Shown here piece after piece: positions 11,430 through 20,846 of a DNA stretch of 64,000 nucleotides. Position 1 is the first letter of the stretch; the number at the start of each line of letters is the position of its first letter. The notes under the pieces are model-generated. The model was not told the origin of the DNA. It made no database searches and was given only the letters and a program-made list of their open reading frames with translations. Source of the stretch: Alnus glutinosa (lineage: Eukaryota; Streptophyta; Magnoliopsida; Fagales; Betulaceae); contig NC_084893.1 of NCBI RefSeq assembly GCF_958979055.1, positions 28,680,487-28,744,486 of the forward strand. The letters are read 5' to 3'. The translations under genes and the position numbers were made by a program.

Positions 11430-12452
11430 GGAAAAAATACAATTTATCCCTCCAAACTATTAGTCATTTTCTGGAAAAACCTCCGAACTACTAAAGCTTG
11501 GACTCTGGCCCCCCAAACTACCAAAACTTTTGAAAAATGCATTTTTTTTGATAAAATATGCCCATAATACCCTTGCCACATGTCAGTTTTCAATTAATTT
11601 TTTTTTTAAAAAAAAATAATAAAAGTTAAAAAAATAGATTTTTTTTTTAAGAAAATATAAAAACTAAAAAAAACTATAATTTTCTTTTCTGTTCTTTTTT
11701 TTTTTTTTTTTAAAAAAAATATTGCGATCGACCGAAGGACGTACTGCTTCTTTTCAGCATAGTTGTTGGGCATGATGCATGCCTGCTACTCGGTGAATTC
11801 ATCCCTGCCTCTCCGAACGCGGACATGGTTAATTTCCTGTCCTTCAATATTTATGATATTGATCTTTTGAAGATTATGAACGATTCCAATATGACTTTTG
11901 TTTGTTACAAACAACGAGCAAATCTATCATCGTTGTGGAAGACCTCCATCGGTTTCTGACGGAGAAATCAACGGTTGTGAGCTTATTCGTCGATGTCCAT
12001 ATCCATTTTTTTTCTCTGTGATTTTTTGGCATTCAAAACGTTAGCAAATAACTACCTGTGATTCAAGAATCACAAGCTTTTCTCTCTGGTAGAGGATATA
12101 CCCGGCCAAGATTAGCAAACTGATGATTGCGAACTGGAACTAACCAAACTGGGCTATAAAATTGGTCATCATAAGTTGCAAATGAATGGTGATCGGAGAG
12201 GTGTCGGGAAGATCGGGTCGTAGTTGGGAAATAACGCCACCCCAAACACCAATCTTTTTTTAAAAATAAAAAATAAAAAAATAAAGAAATAAAGTTTTAG
12301 TTTAATTTTTATTTTTTAATTGAAAAATGACATGTAACAGGGGTATTATAGGGATATTTCGCCAAAAGATGTATTTTTCAAAGGTTTTGGTAGTACTTTG
12401 GGGGCCAAAATTTAAACATTGATAGTTTAAGGGGCTAAATTATATTTTTCCC
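11430..12452 (+). mobile_element. Pack-MULE (Mutator-like element) carrying an AAA-ATPase fragment
   Basis: Terminal inverted repeats of about 170 bp run inward from GGAAAAAATACAATTTA at 11430 and, on the other strand, GGGAAAAATATAATTTA at 12452. They are flanked by a perfect 9-bp target duplication TAAGTTTAA (11421-11429 and 12453-12461), the length typical of Mutator-like elements. There is no transposase. The centre (about 11740-12240) is GC-richer and codes, after frameshifts, for parts of an AAA-ATPase, so the element has captured host DNA. Confidence 0.9.
11825..12155 (+). pseudogene. Captured, internally deleted fragment of a BCS1/AATP1-type AAA-ATPase gene
   Basis: Reading the plus strand gives MVNFLSFNIYDIDL, which matches the segment after the Walker A loop in plant BCS1-like ATPases. 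After a frameshift comes LLQTTSKSIIVVEDLHRFL (about 11905-11955), the Walker B region, with Asp changed to His at the residue after EDL. An apparently in-frame deletion of some 35-40 residues then joins STVVSL to VDVHIHF, and the C-terminal part follows as FLAFKTLANNYL and KISKLMIANWN (to about 12150), broken by shifts and stops. Walker A is absent. It cannot make a working ATPase. The intact source gene is not in this window. Confidence 0.8.
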
Positions 12453-12461
12453 TAAGTTTAA

Positions 12462-14712
12462 TTTTGATAAGAATCAAACTTAATTTATATATATATATAT
12501 AAAATAAGTACGTATATATACGTAGAGACACAAAACCAGGGTACTATTCAAAAAAAAAAAAAAAAAAAAAAAAAATCAGGGTAGTGGAAGAGGGCTCCGA
12601 GGAGCATAGCCCCTACCCCATAGTTTCGTCCCTGCCGGCTGGTGAGTATGATAAATAGACCGTCGTCAACGGCAGGCCAATATTAATCAATTTCCATTCC
12701 AGAAAAGTTAGGCTAGTTGCTGGTTGGCCCTTTCGGTGGGATGAGCGGAGTCAAAAAAACACATATTCACTGGCGTTAATTTCCACATAATTCATACTCT
12801 TTCACTGATTTCGTCCCTCCACAACTTGAAATTCCTCTGTATGCATGGACCAGTTCCACAACATGCCATCTTCTTCCCTTCCTTGAAACCTTCATAGAAA
12901 AAAGTCAGTCTTGGTAAATTACAATCATATATGTTCTGTATTAATTATGAGAATGGCTTTGACATTCCATTTTTTTTTTTTTTTTTTTATTTAAAAAAAA
13001 AAACTAAAAGAACCCCCATTTTGGCCGAGGCCCATTATAGCCAATAATTTTTTTTTTTTTTAAAAATTATATATATTAATAAAGCATATGAGACACGTGT
13101 CAGTTGTTAATTAGTTTGATGTGACATGCTGTTAAAATATTGAATGGAACATGAACAAAATGACCATCTATCTCTATTTATTAAATGGATACAAATATGA
13201 TATCACATTCGACACTTTTCGAAATTGAGACAACTGTTTGATAATAGGCATTGTCACATGTACTAAAAAAAAAAAAGTGGTTAACCTTATTTTTAAATGT
13301 AAAGAAACATCACATATTCACATGCACAAGAAAATGGATTAAGATTCAGTGCAATCCCATGCATTACAATAGGGCAAGGTAGGTGAGTACAGAAGAGGCC
13401 AAGGCTTTACCTACCGGACAGCTCGAACTGCTCGAATACTTATCGAGTAAATAGGGCCCTCTCCTACTCACACTTACCCCCTACTATATATACTACAATA
13501 TGAGAAAGATATTGGATATTTAATTTGGACTAGATCTCTATCCCAAGAGAAGATGAAGCATGTCACCATTGTCGATCTATCACTATAGATCGATCTCTCT
13601 TTTTAAATTAATCACCATACGTGTTGTATGGTGGGGGGAAGTCCTTTGGTCAACAACGTAAGTGTGTTAACGTTAGTGCGTCAAGCTTGGGTTGTTTGTT
13701 GTCGTGTCATGGATGGATTATATATAGACATAATGTTAGAATATTAATTCAAGATTAAATTTAGTTTTAAGTTCAAATATTTCATGTTTTTTTGGGTTTA
13801 AATTTTTGGAATAAGAAATAATTTAATATGGTACCAAAATAAGAAATAATTCAATTATACTATAAATTAATTGATTAAATTTATTTAATCTTATCAGCTT
13901 AATTTTTTTAGATTAATGGTGATTTAATATAGTATCTGAGTCAAAAGTTCTAAATCCGAATTCTGATTTCACATTTTACATTCCATTTCACATATTAATT
14001 AAATAATTAAATTTGATAGCAAGAAAGAAACAGAAAATTTACAGAGGGGTTATCGATGTTGACATTAACCTTAAAAAACTTAAAAATGAATTGTACGTAA
14101 GGGGTATATTAGGTAGGTTAGTGGGCCCTTTAGCCTTTGGGTTTAGGGTTGAATAGTTGGGCTGAATGTAATTGTAGCCCATTTCTTATTAGTAAATTAG
14201 TTGAGAGTTAGGCCCATTCAAGTAATAGTTAGTTTAGCACCCCAAATTTTAATTTTCAATTTAGGAGATCTTAACTTGATCTTAAGATTTTGTTGATATA
14301 TATATATATATTAGATGCAATAATAACTTTCGAGGAATTTAAGAGATTATATTGAATTTTAATATTATTTTGGGGCAATTAAATGATAAGATTGAGTTTG
14401 GAATTAGTTAATTTTTGTTTTTACCATGATTAAGATTTAATTAAAGAGCATTGGGTAACCATTTTACCATAAGTTGTATTTGTTAAACAAAACTTAATTA
14501 TATCATTGCTAATTGTGGCCTTATTCCATTGGGGGCTTAAGCGGCCGCCTAATTGGCCTAGCTAAATGAGTTGGCCGTGCCGAGAGTACTAGATTCCTCC
14601 GCACACAAAACACAATTTCTTACACATGCTTTGAACTAAATGAGAATATATTTGGTATAAATCTCACAGTTCATGCCTGAGCTTATTCAACCGGCAAGGC
14701 AAGGGATTGTAA
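12462..14712. other. Intergenic sequence downstream of P450 no. 2
   Basis: AT-rich with several homopolymer runs (12549-12575, 12970-13000, 13045-13060) and an AT tract near 14298. Sequence at 13090-13250 has the ACACGTGTCAGTTGTTAA-type motif seen in the MULE-derived repeats elsewhere, so it may be a decayed copy. No gene seen. Confidence 0.4.
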
Positions 14713-16569
14713 TTAAGCAATTGGAATTAATTGCAGATCATATTTTGTTCTTACTGTAACTCCAGAGAACTCAGTCATGTCCAAGTCTTGATGCTTCATT
14801 CCATTGGGAAGTTTCCAATCAAAATGGTACAAAAGCAGAGCAAGAGGGACCTGAACACTAACCAGGCCAAATGCCATGCCTGGGCATATCCTCCTTCCAG
14901 CTCCAAATGGGATAAATTCGAAATTAGTCCCCTTATATCCAATAGAGCTATCCAAGAATCTCTCGGGGTCAAAACTTTCAGCTTCATTCCAGTATCTGGG
15001 GTCTCTTCCAATTGCCCATGCATTAACAATGACTTTAGTTTTGACAGGAATTTCGTACCCATTAATTTCACATTTCTCTCTGCATTCTCTAGGAAGTAAC
15101 AGAGGAGCAGGAGGGTGTAATCTCAGGGTCTCTTTAACAACAAGCTTCAAATATTTCATCTCATCAATGCCTGTTTCATCAACTCTCCCTTTTCTATTAA
15201 ACACTTCTCTCACCTCAGCTTGTGCCTTCTTCATCACTCTTGGATTCTTTATCATTTCCAACATTGCCCAGTTCAGGGTTGTGGCTGATGTCTCACTCCC
15301 AGCTGCAAAAATGTCCTGAAAAGTGAAATGGATTAATGAGGTTTGAGTCACGCTACAAAAATCACTATTAGATTCAAAATTTAACATTCAATAATAATTT
15401 TCATTGTCATGTCAGGGAGTGTGCACTTTATAATGCATTTACGTAACATTTCTGCTCCTCACAAAGGAAGTTTTGCACAGAAGAAGGAACCATCTCCATT
15501 AATGACTCCAAGTAGCTAGGATATGAGAACTCCAAAATATCGACTTTGGGAAATGCTAGCCAAATCCTTCTTATTATAGTCAAGTTCACTCAAGAAAGCA
15601 AAAATAACGTATGAAATTCTGTGGAAGTACAAAATTAGCATGATATCAGCAGAAGGTGAATGACATTACCATGATTACAGCCTTGATGTTGTCATTAGTT
15701 AAGGAAAACTCATTGTCGCCATGCTCCTGAAATTTTAAGAGAACATCTACCAAATCTTCAACTGTTGCAGCCTCTCCTGCTCTACTTGTTGTTGCCTTTG
15801 CTTCTTTATGTTCATTGATCATGTTCTCCATTATCCTGTCAGCTTCTTGATGCATCCTCTCAAGTTTAGGCCTCACCCCACTGATAAGATGAAACAGTCT
15901 AACAGAAGGAAAGACATCTACAATATTGAAACCTCCGGCCAATTCAATAGATTCCTTCACAATTGATATGAATTTGTCTTGCTCTTGGCATTTCTTTCCG
16001 AAGGCCGACCTGGAAGTAATGCCAAATATTGTCGAGAACACTTTCTGGGTAAGATTGATTGGAGATCCAGCTTTCGAGGCAATCCATTTGATGAGACTTG
16101 ACAGCTCTTCTTCTCTAATGGGTCGGAAAGATTCAACACGTTTTGGACTTAAGAGCTCTAGTATGCAGATTTTTCGTAGTTGTCTCCAGTAATGGCCATA
16201 TGGTGCAAAGGCAATGCTTGTAGAATCATAAGACAGGATGGTTGAAGCTAGGATGCTAGGCCTTGATGCAAATATGGAATCATGGGTTTTCATCACCTCT
16301 TTAGCAAGCTCTGGAGATGAAACGACAATGGTGGAAACTTCTCCCAGTCGAATGTGCATCAGCGGTCCATGTTTCTTGGCCAAGTCTCTTAATGCACGAT
16401 GGGGAAGAGAGCCAATAAAGTGGTGCATGCTTCCAATGATAGGTAGCTTCGATGGCCCTGGTGGTAGATTTGAAGTTGAGCGGTTAGTTTTCAGGACCAT
16501 GAACATGAAAATGATGAAGAGTAAGAAGGTGATCAACACGATTGGGAAGGATAATAATTGGAACTCCAT
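14713..16569 (-). CDS. CYP71D-type cytochrome P450 (no. 2), intact, 500 aa
   Basis: ER-anchored heme monooxygenase of specialised metabolism. Exon 1 is 16569-15670 (300 codons), the 354-bp intron 15669-15316 has a GTAATG donor and a TTTTCAG acceptor, and exon 2 is 15315-14713 including the stop. Residues 1-27 form the membrane anchor and PPGP is at 36-39. The I-helix AAGSETS is at 304-310, the K-helix ETLR at 362-365, PERF at 417-420 and the heme loop [10 protein letters not shown] at 437-446, with Cys444 as the iron ligand. Length and motif order are normal for the family and no lesion is visible. It is the undamaged counterpart of the decayed copy at 33826-35325. Family members act on terpenoids, flavonoids and alkaloids; the substrate here is unknown. 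Confidence 0.95.
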
Positions 16570-16625
16570 GATATAATGTGGATATTGGAGGGCTACTGAT
16601 TATGGGTGAAATTGCATCTCATCCA

Positions 16626-16638
16626 TATATTTATATAT
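16626..16638 (-). promoter_or_regulatory. Candidate TATA box of P450 no. 2
   Basis: The minus strand reads TATATAAATATAT about 60-70 bp upstream of the ATG at 16569, giving a short 5' leader. A nearly identical promoter-proximal stretch precedes the decayed copy at about 35380-35391. Confidence 0.5.
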
Positions 16639-16639
16639 G

Positions 16640-16976
16640 CATTCTGTGAAGCCTTAGAGTTAGAGAGCTAGCAAGTCTAGCATATTTTGTGAAATATATT
16701 CTCTCCTTATTTTAATTAAGTTTTGTTTTTGACTAGGTTGGAAATATTCTCTCCTTAATTTAAGTTTTGTTTCCAACTAGGTTGGAATCTTGGTACTTTA
16801 AGAAAGAGCTTCTTAGAGTTGATGCTATCCATCAAATACTTGTATATGTTGTTTTCAATAAAGGATTAGTTGGAACCTTCTAAAATGTAAAAAGAAAAAA
16901 AAAAAAACTGAATTGAAGTTGTTTTCAATTAAGGATTGGTTGGTGTTAAGGTATAGTTAAATATCCTTTCTTTACC

Positions 16977-17031
<55 letters not shown>

Positions 17032-17190
17032 TCTCCCTCAAACTTTCACTCCAATTAATTTCACTTACATTTTAAAACTACGACTCACCGCAAGTCCATA
17101 ACTCAGACCACCGACCATCGTTTTGTTTCGAGCTATAGCTGACTTGTAAAAACCTTAACACAAAGTTTTTTCATGGCGGATCATCATGTG
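16640..17190. repeat. P450 no. 2 upstream flank, duplicated at 35400-35446 plus 41169-41660
   Basis: Matches the sequence on both sides of the Ty3/gypsy element in the other copy. The uninterrupted GTGAAATATATTCTCTCC lies at about 16689-16706, so TATAT at 16695-16699 is the empty insertion site. A long T run (about 16985-17030) is unique to this copy. Homology ends near 17190 at GCGGATCATCAT. Confidence 0.85.
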
Positions 17191-17719
17191 GGTGGTTGAG
17201 AGAAGATGAAGTTATCTTCTTCTAACCAATCCGGTAGTGACATGTGGTAGGGTGAAGTTTTCTTTTTATTTAAATGTCTAGACTTCCACAAATTACATTA
17301 GGATTCCACAATATTAAAATCCTATATTTTAATAACCAATATTTGACCCTACATTTAATATAACTATATTTCATCAATACAATTAATTATTTATTCCACT
17401 AGAATTTATTATTATTATTTGGGGAAAGTACATTTTACCCCCTAATGTGTCCACCTATTGGCAGTTTGACGCTCAATGTTTAAAAATTGGTAGATAACCC
17501 CCCTAATATAACCAACTTTGACACTTAAAACCTTCCGTTCACTTAATCCGTCCAAAAAGACGGAATAGAGGTCTCGTGCAATGCACATGACCACTTAAAG
17601 ACCAAAGTTTCAAAATTACCCCTTCTTCAAAACAGTGGGTTTGGCCAAGACGCACCGTTCAAATTAAAAATCAATTTCTCTCTTGCAACTCCATTTCTCT
17701 CTCTCAGAACACCATACCA

Positions 17720-17990
17720 ATGCGGTCTCTCGCTAGGAACGTCTGTGTTCCCCAACCAAGCTGCTTATTCTCTCTCAGATGTCACCGCACGCCACCGCCC
17801 AGAACGGAACAGGAACGTAGTCCCAAGATCGACCCGCTCGCCCGCATCGGTTTCGACAAACGTATGGCCTTAATCATGGTCATCCTCGCCAGCGTCTTTT
17901 TAGTCATCGGCGTCCTCTCTGTATACATGCGGACCTGCACAGACTAGGGCATCCGTGGCTGCCTCAACCTCGCCATCGCTGTGGCCAGTT
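17720..17990 (+). pseudogene. Captured fragment of an ATL-type RING-H2 E3 ligase gene
   Basis: An open frame of 75 codons contains FDKRMALIMVILASVFLVIG followed by a basic/Cys stretch and, past an in-frame stop at 17945, GIRGCLNLA. This matches the membrane-anchor segment and the region just after it in Arabidopsis Toxicos en Levadura (ATL) ubiquitin ligases. The GLD box and RING-H2 domain are missing. It sits just inside the left MULE end and may supply a start codon for a chimeric transcript, but no functional ligase can result. Confidence 0.6.
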
Positions 17991-17994
17991 GTGG

Positions 17995-18110
17995 CTTCGC
18001 TTTACTTCTTGAACAAGTCGACGATGAAGTTGGCGTCTCTACTGTCATCGTGCTTGTTTAGGTATTGGGTGGAGTCGTCGAAGAAAACGCCGAGGTTCTC
18101 AAACTGCCGA
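17995..18110 (-). pseudogene. Short captured fragment, first copy (BURP-like?)
   Basis: The minus strand encodes [20 protein letters not shown], close to FNDSTSYLNKHDDGKDTNFA at 19800-19880 on the same strand. It overlaps the start of the ABHD17-like frame on the plus strand. The identity of the source is uncertain; see the second copy. Confidence 0.4.
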
Positions 18111-18250
18111 CTCGTCGAGGGACCCTATTGGCCACCTCTAGTCTGCTCTACTCTCACGGCAATGCCGCTGATCTGGACCAGATGTACGAGCTCTTCATTG
18201 AACAAAGCATCCACCTTTATGTCAATCTCATGGGGTACTCTGAATTTGGC
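18065..18250 (+). pseudogene. Captured fragment of an ABHD17-like alpha/beta-hydrolase gene
   Basis: The frame reads [13 protein letters not shown], then [18 protein letters not shown] and [11 protein letters not shown]. These are the strand-and-loop segments with the oxyanion HGNAAD motif of plant ABHD17/WAV2-type hydrolases. About 11 residues between TRRG and the LLYSHGN block are missing relative to the family. The GYSGYGxSxGxP nucleophile region and everything beyond are absent. It is inside the Pack-MULE and cannot encode an enzyme. Confidence 0.8.
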
Positions 18251-18864
18251 CACCTTTTTGGTGCTTTGCTCTCATGGTTTGGTCAGTTTTGGCATCTGGG
18301 TGTTTGAAAATTTGAGCTTTTTGTGCTTTGTACTTACTGAGAATGAGAGACTCAGCTTCCATTCCCTCACGTTGCCAAAACCAGAGGACGAGAGACTCAG
18401 TCGCGTGGCCGCCATATCGATCCACCCGAACGCCTACACAAAATCCATGTTTGGTTGGCATAACGCGCGAAACACAACTAAACAAAATAAACTTGTTTTT
18501 TTTTTTTTTTACATCGTACGTTGTTACCAACCCGCAGGTATAATAATCTCCAAGGTGGTACTGTCTGAAGGAAAATAAATAAACAAATTCACATATGTTT
18601 GAAATTTTTGTACTTCGTACATGCAATGTAACTCGATTTCGTGCGTACACATGATTTTGCATGTGCATGCAATGACCCATTTTTGTTATGGCACAGAGCT
18701 ACTATAGCGTGTATGGAGGCCATTAACATTCCTCTGTTCACCTCTGTTTTACCCAACCAAAACAGAGGCCAACACTGTCAACAATATTTTCGGTTACCCC
18801 TCATGTTCAGCATGCATGGGTAATGGGTTGTCCATCAAACTTGTGATTTTATAGACAATTATTG

Positions 18865-19310
18865 GATGGACCATCTTCCCAGGCTATGTCGCAACGGAAA
18901 CATTGCCATTGGTGTATGACAAGTTGTCGGCTTGTAACAAGGTAATTCTATCGAAGGCCCCTCGTCGAACTATCATATGCCACAGTCGATCTCTTCCTCT
19001 TCCCACTAAACTAGAGTTCATGCGAAGTTCAAATGTGCGTGGTGCTATATTTGTCCTCAATAATTCTATATTAACCGAAATAGTGTGTTGAACATATTCT
19101 TTGTCGTTGCCTTTTGATTGGCACAAATGATAGAGAGACTTTCTTCAAATATATAGAAGCAGGTCTTGTACCCACGACGAACATGACATTCCAACAAACC
19201 TTAATAGGAATGAAGCCTGCTTCGATTGTTGCTAGCTACGCCACAAGAGGTCCCTCACTCAACAATCCATGCATTTTGAAGCCAAATGTAATGGCACCTG
19301 GATCACAAAC
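18865..19310 (+). pseudogene. Captured fragment of a subtilisin-like protease (subtilase) gene
   Basis: The first part reads GWTIFPGYVATETLPLVYDK and then LEFMRSSNVRGAIFVLNNS, matching the PA-domain side of cucumisin-type plant subtilases. After a frameshift near 19095-19110 it continues as MTFQQTLIGMKPASIVASYA and ILKPNVMAPGS, the conserved stretch ahead of the catalytic serine. The GTSMACPH serine motif and the Asp and His motifs are absent. The order is collinear with a normal subtilase, so one piece with a shift is likelier than two captures. No proteolytic function is possible. Confidence 0.8.
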
Positions 19311-19389
19311 TCAGCAACCAACACCAGAATCTGAAAGCACCACGTTTCCAAACTCAGCCCATTCCACGTCTGCTTACACTTGCCACTAA

Positions 19390-19490
19390 CCATGATATAC
19401 ACCAAGTTGGTGTTGACACGTGGAGGAACCACAACAAAGTTGGTTGCCAAGTATAGTCCAGATGTTCCAATTCTGTCGGTAGTTGTCCCA
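19390..19490 (+). pseudogene. Captured fragment of a pyruvate kinase gene
   Basis: The plus strand reads KLVLTRGGTTTKLVAKYSPD and then VPILSVVVP. Plant cytosolic pyruvate kinases have VLTRGGTTAKLVAKYRP followed by MPILSVVVPE in their C-terminal domain, so identity is close over some 30 residues. Both flanks turn into unrelated sequence. It lies in the Pack-MULE between the subtilase and receptor-kinase pieces. Confidence 0.75.
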
Positions 19491-19546
19491 CTTTTTGGTT
19501 TCTCTCCATTTCCTTTCTCAGATTCTGCCCCTCGTGTGCTGTGGAT

Positions 19547-19640
19547 ATGAATTTGCATTGTTTTACTTACAAAGAGCTTGTAGAAGCTACAGATGGGTTC
19601 AAGGAAGAATTGGGAAATGGTGCTTTTGGTATGGGTAATT
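19547..19640 (+). pseudogene. Captured fragment of a G-type-lectin receptor-like kinase gene
   Basis: The frame from the ATG at 19547 reads MNLHCFTYKELVEATDGFKE and ELGNGAFG. This is the start of the kinase domain (FTYKELEEATDGFKEELGRGAFG type) of S-domain/G-type-lectin receptor kinases, up to the glycine-rich loop. The rest of the kinase is missing. Confidence 0.75.
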
Positions 19641-19786
19641 TACTGCTCTCCTTTGTTGTTGTTGTTTTTTTTTTTATTTATTTTTTTGTTTTTTTTGTGT
19701 ATGGGTAATTCAAAATTAAGGTTGAAAATTGTTAATAATCAAATGGCTTGTGTACGATGATTTCTTACTTTGTGCTAACTATGTGT

Positions 19787-20030
19787 TTATTTGGAGTAGA
19801 CGGCAAAGTTGGTGTCTTTGCCGTCGTCGTGCTTGTTCAGATATGAGGTGGAGTCGTTGAAGGAAATGAACAGGTTGGCTAAAGAATAGACAGAGTAATT
19901 CAGGGACGAGAGCCACGAGACGGTCCAGTGAGGGTTTGGAAATCTGGAGGTGGACGAGAGAGGAGCTCGAAGAAGCAGGTTGCATACATACAGGAATGAG
20001 CTTCTGTTAAATGAAACGGTGTGTTTTGGA
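19787..20030 (-). pseudogene. Captured fragment, possibly BURP/PG1-beta-like, second copy
   Basis: The minus strand encodes SLNYSVYSLANLFISFND, then STSYLNKHDDGKDTNFAVYS. The pattern NLF..F.D...L.KHD...NFAVYS resembles polygalacturonase non-catalytic subunit (BURP) proteins, but the match is short and I hold it loosely. About 75 bp of it are repeated at 18015-18090 within the same element. Confidence 0.4.
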
Positions 20031-20285
20031 ATTTTGGAATTATATGTGGCCAAACTCACCGTTTTGAACACTGAGGGTAATTTTGAAACTTTGGCGTTTA
20101 AGTGGTCAAATTAGCTGCACGTGACCCTCTTTCCGTCACTTTTGTCAGACTAAATGGACGGAAGGTTCAAATTGAGACAAGTGGTTAACGTCAGGGGGGT
20201 CATCTACCAAAATTGAACATTGGGTGTCAAATTGCCAATAGGTAGATACATCGGGGGGGTAAAGTGTACATTCTCTTTATTATTT

Positions 20286-20846
20286 CCTAAAGACTCATTA
20301 GTAGTATTTTATTATTTCAATTTTCATTATTTTATCTTAAACTTACTATATTTTGAATAATATAAATATTATCATTTAGAACTTAATATTAATTCATCTT
20401 ATTTAATAAATATAATTTATTAATTGATAAAGTTTCCATTTATTTTTGTTGGTCTTTACATTCGAGAATCATGCTATTCACAAATCATGGATCGCATATC
20501 ATATAGATCAAATACTCAACCTTGGATGCATAAAATCACATCCTGATCACAAAAAACAATAATAGAACTAACAATAATAAAAGAATAAAGAAAGCTGGAT
20601 ATCATCCTATATACGACAAGAACAAAATATTATATATTGCAGCACATGATCACAGTCATGGCAGGTTCTAATATATTACAAACGCAAAACAACCCCTCAA
20701 CATAAATAGCAGCTTCGGGGCACCCTGTTTGCAACTAGGAGAACTTCAATTCTCACTTACAACACAAACAAAGAAACCCCGGCTTTAAGAAACTAATCAA
20801 AATGCAAAAGGAGCATAAACGAAAATTAACTGATCGAGACAGGACC
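20286..20846. other. Spacer between Pack-MULE and SAT no. 1; right part is duplicated flank
   Basis: From about 20463 (TCGAGAATCATGCTATTCAC) onward the sequence matches the 3' flank of SAT no. 2 at 50252-50637. The duplication that created SAT no. 1 therefore included about 380 bp of downstream sequence. Left of that point the two loci are unrelated. Confidence 0.75.

Larger units (their letters stand above)
17421..20276 (+). mobile_element. Chimeric Pack-MULE carrying fragments of at least five host genes
   Basis: Long inverted terminal repeats start with GGGGAAAGTACATTTTACCC at 17421 and, on the other strand, AGAGAATGTACACTTTACCC at 20276. The inner parts of both ends share the stretch from the PyCACCTATTGGCAGTTTGA-like motif to the GTGGTCA and GACGGA motifs, about 200 bp. 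A perfect 9-bp target duplication TTATTATTT flanks them (17412-17420 and 20277-20285). Between the ends the translation reads as unrelated protein pieces in succession: ATL RING-H2 membrane segment, ABHD17-like hydrolase, subtilase, pyruvate kinase, G-type-lectin receptor kinase, and a BURP-like piece on the minus strand. No transposase is seen. Confidence 0.9.

Noticed and set aside
15926-16192. Plus-strand frames opposite the P450 exons
   Set aside because: They mirror conserved P450 codons; similar shadows lie at 34672-34938 and 835-1044.
17720-17947. The 75-codon frame as an independent small membrane-protein gene
   Set aside because: It lies inside a Pack-MULE, resembles only the membrane part of ATL ligases, and stops where the family continues.
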